From JBPYFK01 sp051984675 (GTDB lineage Bacteria > Actinomycetota > Actinomycetes > Mycobacteriales > Pseudonocardiaceae): DNA of 64,000 nt. The stretch is taken from assembly GCA_051984675.1 (NCBI GenBank), contig JBPYFK010000032.1, forward strand, positions 1 through 64,000, written 5' to 3'. The stretch's first letter is position 1. Each line of letters begins with the position of its first letter. Shown here one piece after another: positions 41,679 through 50,664 of this stretch. Made by a program: the position numbers and the translations under genes. The notes beneath the pieces were generated by a model that was given only the letters and a program-made list of their open reading frames with translations, was not told the origin of the DNA and ran no database searches.

Positions 41679-42632
41679 GGATGTCCTTTCGGGTTCAACC
41701 CCGGTTGCGTTGGTGGCCGGAGAACTTCGGTTGCACGCGTGGCACGGGTGGGTCCGCGTTGCTGGGGGCACCGCCCTCCCAGCGGTACCGCGAACCGGAC
41801 AACGACCGATCGGCCAGCGCGGGAGTTCCACCGTAGAGCTTCTCGAACAATCCCGTCATCCGGGTCGGACCGGTTCGAGGACGTCGGTTGGCGAGTTGTC
41901 CACCTGTCCACCGCCCCCTACTTCTTTTCTTTTCTCTCTTCTAGAAGAGAGAACAACCGCAGCAGTAGTAGGGGCTGTGGGTTGTGGGGATAACGGTCCT
42001 TTGGGCTGGTCGGACAGTGGCTGCCGGTGTGGATGGGCACGGGCAGTGATCGGTGGATGGAGCAAACGGGTGGTGGACAACTTTCGAGCCGGTTCGGCTG
42101 ATCCACACCAGTGCCGAAGCTGTCCACAGTTTGGTCCCCAGTCGTCCGCCGAGTTGTGCCCAGCCGGTGTGCGTGGAGGCCGTGTTCTGGATCTCGTTCG
42201 ATCGGGTTGTGGGTGCAGCTGTGGGTCAGTTGTGGCTAACCCGCTCATTGATTGTGGGCAACGTGGGGGACCGTTGTGCACAGGGTGTGGACGAACTCGG
42301 GGAAAACGCAGGTCACGTCCCGTGGACAACCCTGCTGTGGATGACTCGTCCAGCCCGCTGATCTTTCTGTTGACCAGGTCCGGTCAGACCGGGGGCGGGT
42401 GGCAAAAAGCTCGCGAAGGCTGGGTCCCTTCGTCTCCCTTGGCCCAGCTGGGCCGGCGGGACGCGACGAAACTTTCTGTCGGTGGGGGCTGCTCGTGGCG
42501 GGCAGGGTCAGCAGAAAAGCTCGGCCTGAGCCGGCCAGGGGAGCACACCGGGGCGATGGCGAGGGACGTCCTCGGATTTCGGCCCAGGTGAAGACACCTC
42601 GGAGGTGATGCCGGCTCAGGACGCCGGCCGGC
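41679..42632. other. oriC, chromosomal replication origin
   Basis: 954 bases between dnaN and dnaA, the actinobacterial oriC position. DnaA-box-like sites on the plus strand are TTGTCCACC (41896-41904), CTGTCCACC (41904-41912), TGATCCACA (42099-42107), CTGTCCACA (42120-42128) and TTGTGCACA (42274-42282). On the minus strand they are TTATCCCCA (41985-41993), TTGTCCACC (42072-42080), TTGCCCACA (42253-42261), TCGTCCACA (42286-42294), TTGTCCACG (42321-42329) and TCATCCACA (42336-42344). A TC-rich stretch with a palindrome (41920-41953) may be the unwinding element. No coding frame in it is convincing. Confidence 0.93.
41932..41953. repeat. perfect 22-base palindrome in oriC
   Basis: TTCTCTCTT, CTAG, then AAGAGAGAA form an uninterrupted palindrome within a pyrimidine-rich, AT-richer stretch. 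It lies about 250 bases from the dnaN start, beside the first two DnaA-box-like sites. Confidence 0.9.
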
Positions 42633-44582
42633 TCAGGACGGCCGAGTCGCGCGCTGCTTGACCCGCGCGGTCAGCTCCTGGACCTGCTCGTAGACGCGCC
42701 GGCGCTCGGCCATCTCCTTGCGGATCTTCTTGTCCGCGTGCATGACCGTGGTGTGGTCCCGGCCGCCGAAGCTCTGCCCGATCTTGGGTAGCGAGGAGTC
42801 CGTCAGCTCGCGGCACAGGTACATCGCGATCTGCCGGGCCTGGGCAAGCGCCTTCGTCTTGCCCGGCCCGCACAGGTCGTCCACGGTCACGCCGAAGAAC
42901 TCTGCGGTCACGCCCATGATCGTCCCGGCGGTGATCTCCGGCGTCTGCGAGTCGGGGATCAGGTCGCGCAGCACGATCTCCGCGAGCGGGACGTCCACCG
43001 GCTGCCGGTTCAGCGACGCGAAAGCGGTGACACGGATCAGCGCGCCTTCCAGCTCGCGGATGTTGCTTTCGATTCGAGCCGCGATGAACTCCAGCACCTC
43101 GGCCGGCGCAGCCATCCGGTCTTGGGCCGCCTTCTTGCGCAGGATCGCGATCCGCGTCTCCAGCTCGGGCGGCTGGATGTCGGTGATCAGCCCCCACTCG
43201 AACCGGGTCCGCAGCCGGTCCTCCAGCGTCCGCAGTCCCTTCGGCGGGCGGTCCGAGGTGACGACGATCTGCTTGTTCGAGTTGTGCAGCGTGTTGAAGG
43301 TGTGGAAGAACTCCTCCTGGGTTCCTTCCTTACCTTCAAGGAACTGGACGTCGTCGACCAGCAGCACGTCGACGTCCCGGTAGCGGCGTTGGAAGGCCAC
43401 CTGGCGGTCGTCGCGCAGCGAGTTGATGAAGTCGTTGGTGAACTCTTCGGTGGACACGTACCGCACCCGCATCCCCGGAAACAGGCGCTGTGCGTAGTGC
43501 CCGACCGCGTGCAGCAGGTGGGTCTTGCCCAGCCCGGACTCGCCCCAGATGAACAGTGGGTTGTAGGCGCGTGCGGGGGCTTCGGCGGCGGCGACGGCCG
43601 CGGCGTGCGCGAACCTGTTGGACGCACCGATCACGAAGGTGTCGAAGGTGTACTTCGTGTTCAACCGGGTCTGGGATGTCGGGGGCGCGTGCTTCGGCGC
43701 GGTGAACGGCTGGCCCTGCTGGGCTTCCGGGCGGTTGGCACCGCCGAAGGTGGGCCAGATCTCGTTGGCCGTGTCGAGCGCTTCGGACTCCTCGTCGACC
43801 TCTTCCTCGGCGTCGCCTTCGGCTGCCGAATCGACCTGCCCGACCTGCTGGCGCCCCGTCTGCTGGGCGTCGTCGTGGTCGGCGGCGTGCTCGCCGGAAT
43901 GCCCGGAACCGCCGCTGGGCACGGCTGGGATCACGGCGGTGACGTCTGGATCGGCGGTCGCGACCGGGTCGGACGGGGCCGCAGGTGCACTGCTAGGCGA
44001 TGACGCCGGCGTACCGGTGTCGGCGCCGGACTCGCCGGCGCTTGGTCCGCTGTGGGTGACCGGCAACGAGCCACTGAAGGCCCCGCCGTAACCGGCGCTG
44101 GGTGCTTGTACGTAGCGGCCAGCGCCGTACCCGGCCGCGCTGTAGCGCGGATCGTCGTAGGAGGTGTGGCCGTTGTAACCAGGTCTACGATCCGTGCCCT
44201 GGGGTTCGCTCGGCGAGGGCACCGCCGGCCCGGCCGGTGAGGACGTAGCGGCGGAATCCGTGACCCCGGACGACGGGGTGCTGGAGGGCGGCGCAGCCGT
44301 CGGGCGGCTGGGCGCGGGTACTGCCGTGTCGACCTTGACTGCCAGCGAGACGTCCCGCCCGAGCCGGCGTGAGAGCGCGGCGGTGATGGGTTCGCGCAGC
44401 GCGCGCTCGATCGCTTCCTTCGCGAAGTCACTGGGGGCGGCGAGCAGAGCGGTGCCGTCCAACAGCCCGATCGGTCGGGTCACGCGCATCCATGCTCGCT
44501 GCTGGGGGGACAGCGTGCCCGAGGACAGCTCGTGCACGACTTCTTCCCACACCCGCCCGAGATCGGCTTGGCGGTCGGACAC
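42633..44582 (-). CDS. dnaA: DnaA, chromosomal replication initiator
   Basis: 649 residues from the GTG at 44582 (MSDRQADLGRVWEEVVHELS), preceded by GGGGAGGGGAG. Domain I covers about 1-90. The linker (about 90-310) is very long, with Pro/Ser/Gly-rich and then acidic stretches (AEGDAEEEVDEESEAL). The AAA+ domain has Walker A GESGLGKTHLL and Walker B VLLVDDVQFLEGK. The DNA-binding domain ends in GGRDHTTVMHADKKIRKEM, the DnaA signature. It starts replication at oriC just downstream. Confidence 0.98.
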   Translation of the reverse strand: MSDRQADLGRVWEEVVHELSSGTLSPQQRAWMRVTRPIGLLDGTALLAAPSDFAKEAIERALREPITAALSRRLGRDVSLAVKVDTAVPAPSRPTAAPPSSTPSSGVTDSAATSSPAGPAVPSPSEPQGTDRRPGYNGHTSYDDPRYSAAGYGAGRYVQAPSAGYGGAFSGSLPVTHSGPSAGESGADTGTPASSPSSAPAAPSDPVATADPDVTAVIPAVPSGGSGHSGEHAADHDDAQQTGRQQVGQVDSAAEGDAEEEVDEESEALDTANEIWPTFGGANRPEAQQGQPFTAPKHAPPTSQTRLNTKYTFDTFVIGASNRFAHAAAVAAAEAPARAYNPLFIWGESGLGKTHLLHAVGHYAQRLFPGMRVRYVSTEEFTNDFINSLRDDRQVAFQRRYRDVDVLLVDDVQFLEGKEGTQEEFFHTFNTLHNSNKQIVVTSDRPPKGLRTLEDRLRTRFEWGLITDIQPPELETRIAILRKKAAQDRMAAPAEVLEFIAARIESNIRELEGALIRVTAFASLNRQPVDVPLAEIVLRDLIPDSQTPEITAGTIMGVTAEFFGVTVDDLCGPGKTKALAQARQIAMYLCRELTDSSLPKIGQSFGGRDHTTVMHADKKIRKEMAERRRVYEQVQELTARVKQRATRPS

Positions 44583-45208
44583 CCCTGTGCTCCCCTCCCC
44601 TCGCTGGCACGTGATCCGCACCTGGTCAGGTGACCCGGACCTGCGGGGAAGGCCCACCCGCGGGACACTCGGAACCGGCGATCTGGTGCGGTCTGGTCAA
44701 GCTCACGTGGACCCCGGGTGATACAGGTGTCCACAGAGTTGTCCACAGCTGTGTATGAAGGTACGTCAGAGCGCCCCTGTGCTCCCCCTCGGGTCCCGCC
44801 CTACCGCTGCGGTTGAGGCCGCGCTCGCACGATCACTGTCGTCAGGCAGCCGAACGGACGTACCCCGGCTTCGATCTCGAAGCTCCCACCTCCGAGATCG
44901 CGACCGGCTGCGCGAACGCTAACAAGGTCATCGCGGCGTCACAAGGCGAACACAGGTGCCCCTGGTTGACATGCCGCGAGCCTCCCAGGTCACAGCATGC
45001 CGGGTGGAAACCGCGCCGCAGCACGACCCCCTGTTCGGGGATGGAAGGGCTCGCGCGTACCCTCATACGGTCCCCCACTTCACAAGTGGGCATGTTGCCG
45101 CGCTCGATTTCGGCGCTGGGTTTAGCGTTGGGGAGCTGGTGCACGAGTTTGTGGACGGGGACAACTGACCCAAGACATTTCTGCCTGAGGTAACCGGGAG
45201 ACTCAACC
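44583..45208. promoter_or_regulatory. divergent dnaA / rpmH control region
   Basis: About 630 bases with no convincing gene. Two DnaA boxes on the plus strand, GTGTCCACA (44727-44735) and TTGTCCACA (44739-44747), lie about 150 bases upstream of dnaA and suggest self-regulation. A TTGACA at 44964-44969 could be a -35 element for rpmH. A small inverted repeat CCCACTT/AAGTGGG lies near 45070-45087. Confidence 0.7.
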
Positions 45209-45352
45209 GTGAGCAAGGGCAAGCGCACTTTCCAGCCGAACAACCGTCGCCGGGCGCGGACCCACGGGTTCCGGCTGCGGATGCGCACCCGTGCGGGTCG
45301 CGCGATCGTCGCCGCTCGCCGTCGCAAGGGTCGGCGCCAGCTGACGGCCTGA
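45209..45352 (+). CDS. rpmH: ribosomal protein L34
   Basis: 47 residues, GTG start: MSKGKRTFQPNNRRRARTHG, then RLRMRTRAGRAIVAARRRKG and RRQLTA. This is the complete L34 sequence pattern. It opens the rightward rpmH-rnpA-yidD-yidC-khpB-rsmG-parA-parB run and is divergent from dnaA, as in most bacteria. GGGAG lies about ten bases upstream. Confidence 0.98.
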   Translation: MSKGKRTFQPNNRRRARTHGFRLRMRTRAGRAIVAARRRKGRRQLTA

Positions 45353-45363
45353 CGGTTGACGCC

Positions 45364-45804
45364 GTGCTTCCCGCGGCAGCCCGGTTGACCAGGAGCCAGG
45401 ATTTCGCCCTGGTGATCCGCCGTGGCCGCCGGGCGGGGCGGCGACATCTGGTCGTCCACGCCTACCGGCCCGAGATCGCCGCGAGTGAGCATGCGGTCGA
45501 CGGTAAGCATGGAGTCGACAGGGCACCCACCCGGACGCCGAGTGACCGGACCCGGGTGGGTTTTGTCGTCAGCAAGGCGGTTGGCGGTTCGGTCGTGCGG
45601 CACCGGGTGAGCCGGCGGCTTCGGCACCTCGTCCGCGACCGGCTCCCGGAACTGCCGGCGGGCATCCTGCTCGTGGTCCGGGCGCTGCCCCCGGCGGCGG
45701 AGGCGACCAGCCAGGACCTCGGCGCCGACCTGGACAGTGCACTGCGCAAGCTCCGATTGGTTCCGAAAGCTGGGGAACAATCAGAAGCAGGGCGACAGCG
45801 ATGA
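45364..45804 (+). CDS. rnpA: ribonuclease P protein component
   Basis: 146 residues, GTG start 11 bases after rpmH. The N-terminus is LPAAARLTRSQDFALVIRRG. The RNR motif region reads GGSVVRHRVSRRLRHLVRD, where His replaces the usual Asn of the RNR core. A central insert (about residues 37-63, EIAASEHAVDGKHGVDRAPT) makes it longer than the usual 115-125. It binds RNase P RNA to trim tRNA 5' ends. It overlaps yidD by four bases. Confidence 0.94.
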   Translation: MLPAAARLTRSQDFALVIRRGRRAGRRHLVVHAYRPEIAASEHAVDGKHGVDRAPTRTPSDRTRVGFVVSKAVGGSVVRHRVSRRLRHLVRDRLPELPAGILLVVRALPPAAEATSQDLGADLDSALRKLRLVPKAGEQSEAGRQR

Positions 45805-46124
45805 ACGACGAAGCACCGGATGCCACCGAGCGGGCACGACCCAGGCCGGGACCGCTGGCGCGGGTCCTGCTGGTACCGGTGCATGTCTACCGGAAGGTGA
45901 TCTCTCCGCTGTTTCCGCCCACCTGCCGCTTCTACCCGAGCTGCAGCGCCTACGCCGTCGAGGCACTCACCGTGCACGGAGCGGCGCGAGGCAGTTGGCT
46001 GACCGTACGGCGCCTGCTGCGCTGTGGACCCTGGCACCCTGGTGGTCTGGACCCGGTGCCGCCGAGGTCCCCGGCGAAACAGGCGTCCCACCACAAGGTG
46101 CCTCATGACGAGGGCAGGGAGTAG
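45801..46124 (+). CDS. yidD: YidD membrane protein insertion efficiency factor
   Basis: 107 residues. The core LLVPVHVYRKVISPLFPPTC with RFYPSCSAYAVEAL contains the conserved Cys residues of YidD; WHPGGLDPVPP ends the domain. It assists YidC/Sec insertion of membrane proteins. It is translationally coupled to rnpA and six bases before yidC. Confidence 0.96.
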   Translation: MNDEAPDATERARPRPGPLARVLLVPVHVYRKVISPLFPPTCRFYPSCSAYAVEALTVHGAARGSWLTVRRLLRCGPWHPGGLDPVPPRSPAKQASHHKVPHDEGRE

Positions 46125-46130
46125 CCCCTA

Positions 46131-47045
46131 GTGCTGGACTTCATCTACTACCCGGTGTCGGCCATCCTCTGGTTCTGGCACATGGTCTTCGGCTCCGTGT
46201 TGGACCCGGCCAGCGGGTATGTCTGGGCCTTGTCGGTGGTCTTCCTTGTCTGCACTCTGCGGGCGCTGCTGTTCAAACCATTCGTGCACCAAGTGCGCTC
46301 GATGAAGAAGATGCAGGAGTTCGCGCCTCAGATGCGCGCCTTGCAGGAGAAGCACCGGGACGACCGGCAGAAGCTCACCGAGGAGATGCGCAAGCTCCAG
46401 ATGGAGCAGGGGTTCAACCCGCTGACCGGGTGCCTGCCGGTGTTGGTGCAGGTTCCGGTGTTCATCGGTCTCTTCCACGTGCTCATCGGTTTCAAGCCGG
46501 GCGCGCGATCCAATTTCGTGTTCAACGCAGCCGATGTCGCCTCGTTTGTGAGGGCGGATCTGTTCGGCGCGAAGCTGGCGAACTGGATCGCCCAGCCCGC
46601 CCAGGTGCTGCACTCGGTCGGCACGGATCGTCCGGCCATGCTGGTTGTGGGGATTCCGCTGATGGTCGCTGGCGCAGTCGCCACCCACTTCACCGCCCGG
46701 CACTCGGTTGGCCGGCAGAGCGCGAGCGCGACTTCGAACCAGCAGGCCGCGGTGATGAACCGGCTGAGCCTGTGGGTGTTTCCGCTGTTCGTGCTCGTCG
46801 GCGGGGCGTTCTTCCCGCTGGCCATCCTGATGTACTGGCTGTCCAACAACGTGTGGACCCTCGGCCAGCAATACATCGTGTACCGCAAGATCGACCGCGA
46901 GGAAGCGCAGGCCAACGAGCTGAAGGACACTGCTGCTGCCGTGATCGACTCCGTCGCCGTTGCCAGCGCGGATGCGGACACCCAAGACCAACCCGGTGAG
47001 GTTCCCGGGGTGATCGAAGACAGCCAGCGCGACCCGGCCGGTTGA
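46131..47045 (+). CDS. yidC: YidC/OxaI-family membrane protein insertase
   Basis: 304 residues, GTG start (MLDFIYYPVSAILWFWHMVF). Five membrane helices; the cytoplasmic C1 loop carries VRSMKKMQEFAPQMRALQEK. GFNPLTGCLPVLVQVPVFIG contains the family signature. The C-terminal tail is acidic. It inserts and folds membrane proteins. Confidence 0.97.
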   Translation: MLDFIYYPVSAILWFWHMVFGSVLDPASGYVWALSVVFLVCTLRALLFKPFVHQVRSMKKMQEFAPQMRALQEKHRDDRQKLTEEMRKLQMEQGFNPLTGCLPVLVQVPVFIGLFHVLIGFKPGARSNFVFNAADVASFVRADLFGAKLANWIAQPAQVLHSVGTDRPAMLVVGIPLMVAGAVATHFTARHSVGRQSASATSNQQAAVMNRLSLWVFPLFVLVGGAFFPLAILMYWLSNNVWTLGQQYIVYRKIDREEAQANELKDTAAAVIDSVAVASADADTQDQPGEVPGVIEDSQRDPAG

Positions 47046-47088
47046 GCACCGGTGGTCGGATCGCGGACCCCTGGAGAGGAGACACCCA

Positions 47089-47670
47089 GTGTCTGAAGCA
47101 GTTCAGCACTCCGATCAGGACGTGCGGGCCTCCGAAGAAGAGGCCAAGAGCCCGACCGGCGCGCTTGCCGACGACGCGGAGCACGCGGAAGAGGTGTCGA
47201 ACACCGAGGCGCTGCTCGTGCGCGAGGGCGATGTGGCCGGGGACTACCTGGAACGCTTGCTTGACCTTCTCGACTACGACGGTGATATCGATCTCGACGT
47301 CGAGGCCGGCCGTGCTGTGGTCAGCATCGACGGCGGTAGCGATCTGGAGAAGCTCGTCGGTGGGCGCGGTCAGGTCCTGGAGGCGCTGCAGGAACTCACA
47401 CGGCTCGCCGTCCAGCAGGACACCGGAACGCGGAGCCGTCTGATGCTGGACATCGCTGGGTGGCGAGCCGGGCGGCGCAAGGAGCTCAGCGCTCTCGGGG
47501 AGAAGGCCGCGGAGAACGTTCTGTCGAGCGGCAAGGAGGAGCGGCTGCGCCCCATGACACCGTTCGAGCGGAAGGTCGTACACGACGCGGTCGCGGCAGT
47601 CGATGGCGTGCACAGCGAGAGTGAAGGCGAGGAGCCGGAGCGGCGGGTCGTCGTCTACCGCACCACCTGA
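47089..47670 (+). CDS. khpB: KhpB/Jag RNA-binding protein (KH and R3H domains)
   Basis: 193 residues. An acidic N-terminal tail replaces the Jag_N domain. The KH domain (about 50-125) has LVGGRGQVLEALQELTRLAV; the R3H domain (about 128-193) has RPMTPFERKVVHDAVAAVDG. It binds RNA with KhpA and affects cell elongation and division in Gram-positive bacteria. A strong terminator follows. Confidence 0.94.
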   Translation: MSEAVQHSDQDVRASEEEAKSPTGALADDAEHAEEVSNTEALLVREGDVAGDYLERLLDLLDYDGDIDLDVEAGRAVVSIDGGSDLEKLVGGRGQVLEALQELTRLAVQQDTGTRSRLMLDIAGWRAGRRKELSALGEKAAENVLSSGKEERLRPMTPFERKVVHDAVAAVDGVHSESEGEEPERRVVVYRTT

Positions 47671-47693
47671 ACCCACTGAGAGGTGCGGGCGGA

Positions 47694-47729
47694 ACAGCGC
47701 CCCGGATGCCTTTGCATCCGGGGCGCTGT
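47694..47729 (+). terminator. terminator after khpB
   Basis: Sixteen-base perfect arms (47694-47709, 47714-47729) with loop CTTT. It separates the rpmH-khpB run from the rsmG-parA-parB group. Confidence 0.88.
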
Positions 47730-47742
47730 CGTATCTGAGGCT

Positions 47743-47756
47743 GTTTCACGTGAAAC
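47743..47756. promoter_or_regulatory. parS site 1
   Basis: Perfect GTTTCACGTGAAAC, the ParB-binding core. It lies between the khpB terminator and rsmG. Confidence 0.93.
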
Positions 47757-47779
47757 GTTGCGGCGCGATGGTCCGCTTG

Positions 47780-47793
47780 GTTTCACGTGAAAC
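47780..47793. promoter_or_regulatory. parS site 2
   Basis: Perfect GTTTCACGTGAAAC, 37 bases (centre to centre) from site 1 and about 80 bases before rsmG. Confidence 0.93.
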
Positions 47794-47871
47794 ACGACAG
47801 GGTGGGTTGGTGTCGCATCGCGATCATGTATCGGGCAAGCTTTGCTCCAGCACGACGACAGGGATGAAAGC

Positions 47872-48600
47872 GTGGCGGAAGTGAGCGGGACGGACGTGAG
47901 CCCGGTGGAACACACGCCGGATATGGCGCGCGAGGTGTTCGGAGACCGCCTCCCGCTGGCCCAGCGGTATGCGGAGCTGCTGTCGGAGCAGGGTGTCGAG
48001 CGCGGATTGATCGGCCCACGGGAAACGGGCAGACTCTGGGATAGACATTTGTTGAACTCTGCCGTTCTTGCGGAGTTGCTAACGCCGCATTGCCGTGTGG
48101 CGGACGTAGGCTCTGGGGCAGGATTGCCGGGCATCCCACTGGCAATCGCACGCCCGGACATCGTGGTCACCTTGCTGGAGCCGATGGCTCGGCGAGTGGC
48201 GTGGTTGGAAGAAGTCATCACCGAGCTCAACCTCACCGCTGAGGTAGTACGCGGACGTGCGGAGGAGGCAGCGGTGCGCAAGAAGCTCGTGGCCCAGGAC
48301 GTGGTCACAGCTCGCGCCGTTGCGCCGATCGGCCGTCTCGCGAAGTGGTGCCTTCCCCTCTTACGTCCGGGTGGTCAGTTGCTCGCGCTCAAGGGCGCGA
48401 GCGCTGCCGAAGAGCTTGAACGGGATGCGACCACGATTCGCGCGGCAGGCGGTGGTCGCCAGGAAGTGATCAGCTGTGGTGACGGAGTGCTCGAAGTGCC
48501 CACGACCGTCGTCGTAGTGGAGCGAGACCCGGAGGCCAGGACTGGGCCTCGCTCCACGCGGCGCCGTGACGGCGGTCGACGGGCAAGGAAGGATCGTTGA
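47872..48600 (+). CDS. rsmG: 16S rRNA (guanine527-N7)-methyltransferase RsmG
   Basis: 242 residues from the GTG at 47872; a TTG at 47842 is an alternative. The SAM-binding core has RVADVGSGAGLPGIPLAIAR, VTLLEPMARRVAWLEEV and VTARAVAPIGRLAKWCLPLL. LWDRHLLNSAVL is the RsmG-specific stretch. It methylates G527 of 16S rRNA; loss in other bacteria gives low-level streptomycin resistance. It is followed directly by parA. Confidence 0.95.
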   Translation: MAEVSGTDVSPVEHTPDMAREVFGDRLPLAQRYAELLSEQGVERGLIGPRETGRLWDRHLLNSAVLAELLTPHCRVADVGSGAGLPGIPLAIARPDIVVTLLEPMARRVAWLEEVITELNLTAEVVRGRAEEAAVRKKLVAQDVVTARAVAPIGRLAKWCLPLLRPGGQLLALKGASAAEELERDATTIRAAGGGRQEVISCGDGVLEVPTTVVVVERDPEARTGPRSTRRRDGGRRARKDR

Positions 48601-48602
48601 CG

Positions 48603-49607
48603 GTGTATCCAGATTCCGGTCGTGTTTCACGTGAAACCAAGGGGCAGTCAGTCGGCGGAGTGCGCTTCCCCTCCCCTGCCACCTCCCACAGCAGTACCGA
48701 CGAGAAGCCGCTCAGTAGCTTCAACACCAGCCTTGGCTGGACTCCGATCGCGGAGGAGGCCGAGCGGGCAGCGCGCGTACTGCACCCCGAGTCGATACAG
48801 CTCCCTAGGCCCGCGCAGCGACGCATCATCACGGTCGCGAACCAAAAGGGCGGGGTGGGTAAGACCACCAGCACGGTGAACCTTGCGGCGGCGTTGGCGG
48901 TCCAGGGACTCAACGTCTTGGTGATCGATCTCGACCCGCAGGGCAACGCGAGCACCGCGCTGGGTGTCGAGCACCGCTCGGGAGTTCCGTCGATCTACGA
49001 GGTGCTCCTCGGGGAGATCAGTATTGCGGACGCGGCGGCGCCCAGTACTCAGTCAGAGAACCTCCGGTGTGTACCGGCGACGATCGACCTCGCCGGGTCG
49101 GAGATCGAGTTGGTCACGATGGTGGCTCGTGAGGCTCGGTTGCGGGAGGCGCTGAACTCTGAAGCGCTGGACCGCGTGGACCCGGACTATGTCTTCGTCG
49201 ACTGCCCGCCCTCGCTCGGATTGCTCACGGTGAACGCCTTGGTGGCCGCGCACGAGGTACTCATTCCGATCCAGTGCGAGTACTACGCCTTGGAAGGTCT
49301 CGGCCAGCTGCTGCGCAACATCGAGCTTGTGCAGTCCCACCTGAATCCGGCGCTATGGGTCTCGACAATCCTGCTCACGATGTACGACGCGCGCACCAAG
49401 CTGGCAGACCAGGTCACCGCCGAGGTGCGCGGGCACTTCGGTGACCTGACGCTCCGAACGGTGATTCCCCGGAGTGTCAAGATCTCGGAAGCCCCTGGCT
49501 TCGGGCAAACGGTGCTTCACTACGACCCGGGTTCGCGCGGTTCGATGAGTTATCTGGATGCGGCGCGGGAGATCGCCGAGCGGGGTATCGAGAGGAAACT
49601 GGCATGA
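48603..49607 (+). CDS. parA: ParA, chromosome-partitioning ATPase
   Basis: 334 residues from the GTG at 48603, with AAGGA nine bases upstream; a TTG at 48597 is possible. The N-terminal extension of about 75 residues precedes the deviant Walker A ANQKGGVGKTTSTVNLAAAL. Walker A' is VIDLDPQGNAS; Walker B is YVFVDCPPSLGLL. A parS site lies within its first codons, encoding VSRET. It positions ParB-parS complexes at the origin. It overlaps parB by four bases. Confidence 0.96.
   Translation: MYPDSGRVSRETKGQSVGGVRFPSPATSHSSTDEKPLSSFNTSLGWTPIAEEAERAARVLHPESIQLPRPAQRRIITVANQKGGVGKTTSTVNLAAALAVQGLNVLVIDLDPQGNASTALGVEHRSGVPSIYEVLLGEISIADAAAPSTQSENLRCVPATIDLAGSEIELVTMVAREARLREALNSEALDRVDPDYVFVDCPPSLGLLTVNALVAAHEVLIPIQCEYYALEGLGQLLRNIELVQSHLNPALWVSTILLTMYDARTKLADQVTAEVRGHFGDLTLRTVIPRSVKISEAPGFGQTVLHYDPGSRGSMSYLDAAREIAERGIERKLA
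48624..48637. promoter_or_regulatory. parS site 3, inside the parA 5' coding part
   Basis: Perfect GTTTCACGTGAAAC, which reads through the VSRET codons of ParA. Confidence 0.93.
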
Positions 49608-50629
49608 CGGAGCGTCGAGGTGGACTGGGCCGGGGGCTTGCGGCTCTGATTCCGAGTGGTCCGGTGGACGGGGCGCACAGTGGCCCGTCCACCGGAGGCG
49701 CGTCGATGGGGGCATCGATACCGTCATCGCACGCGCGGCAGCCGCAAGCGCCTGCCGACTCGGTTTCACGTGAAACCGGCGGAACCGTCGCCGGCGCCGT
49801 CTACCGCGAGGTTCCGGTCTCCGCGATCACGCCGAACCCGAAGCAACCACGCCAGGTCTTCGACGAGGACGCGCTCGCGGAGTTGGAGCACTCGATCCGT
49901 GAGTTCGGCTTGATGCAGCCGATCGTCGTGCGCGAACTGGACGACGGCGACAGCTTCGAGCTGATCATGGGTGAGCGTCGCTGGCGCGCCTCCCAACGCG
50001 CTGGCCTGGAGCACATTCCGGCGATCGTCCGCCAGACGCAGAACGACGCACTGCTCCGGGACGCGCTCCTGGAGAACATCCACCGCGTGCAACTCAACCC
50101 ACTCGAAGAGGCTTCGGCCTATCAGCAGTTGCTGGACGAGTTCGGGGTCACGCACGACGAACTTGCGGACCGGCTCGGGCGCAGCCGGCCGGTCATCACG
50201 AACACCATCCGGCTGCTGCGCCTGCCACTCACCGTGCAGCGACGAGTGGCGGCAGGCGTGTTGTCCGCCGGCCATGCCCGCGCCCTGCTGAAGCTCGAAG
50301 AGCCTGAGGAGCAGGAGGAGATCGCCTCCCGCATCGTCGCCGAAGGACTGTCGGTCCGCGCGACCGAAGAAGCGGCCACGCTGAAGAAGAACGACGCCCA
50401 GCCCGCGAAGCAGAAGCAGGAACAGACTCCGCGCAAGCCAATCCAGGCCCCCGGTCTGCAGGGGTTCGCGGAGAAGCTGTCCGACTGGCTGGACACCAAG
50501 GTGAAGGTGGACCTCGGCAAGCGGAAGGGCCGCATCGTCGTCGAGTTCGGCTCCGTGGACGATCTCCAGCGGATCGCCGAGTTGATGTTGCCGGATGCGG
50601 CCAAACGGCTGCCCGAGATCGAGGACTGA
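49604..50629 (+). CDS. parB: ParB, CTP-dependent parS-binding partition protein
   Basis: 341 residues. The N-terminal box GGLGRGLAALIPS interacts with ParA. The CTPase/ParB_N domain has VSAITPNPKQPRQVFDEDAL, LIMGERRWRAS and LLENIHRVQLNPLEEASAYQ. The helix-turn-helix is FGVTHDELADRLGRSRPVIT. The C-terminal dimer domain ends at ARMLP-like KRLPEIED. A parS site lies within its own gene (codons VSRET). It loads on parS and recruits SMC. Confidence 0.96.
   Translation: MTERRGGLGRGLAALIPSGPVDGAHSGPSTGGASMGASIPSSHARQPQAPADSVSRETGGTVAGAVYREVPVSAITPNPKQPRQVFDEDALAELEHSIREFGLMQPIVVRELDDGDSFELIMGERRWRASQRAGLEHIPAIVRQTQNDALLRDALLENIHRVQLNPLEEASAYQQLLDEFGVTHDELADRLGRSRPVITNTIRLLRLPLTVQRRVAAGVLSAGHARALLKLEEPEEQEEIASRIVAEGLSVRATEEAATLKKNDAQPAKQKQEQTPRKPIQAPGLQGFAEKLSDWLDTKVKVDLGKRKGRIVVEFGSVDDLQRIAELMLPDAAKRLPEIED
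49763..49776. promoter_or_regulatory. parS site 4, inside parB
   Basis: Perfect GTTTCACGTGAAAC within the linker between the ParA-contact box and the CTPase domain of parB. It is again read as VSRET. Confidence 0.93.
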
Positions 50630-50664
50630 TCCCACCAGGCTGTTACGTCACGGTGACGATCACA

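Noticed and set aside
41679..42632. Open reading frames across oriC
   Set aside because: They run through the DnaA-box cluster, lack ribosome binding sites and show no family resemblance.
45070..45087. Short inverted repeat upstream of rpmH considered as a terminator
   Set aside because: Only seven-base arms with no T-run; too weak to call.
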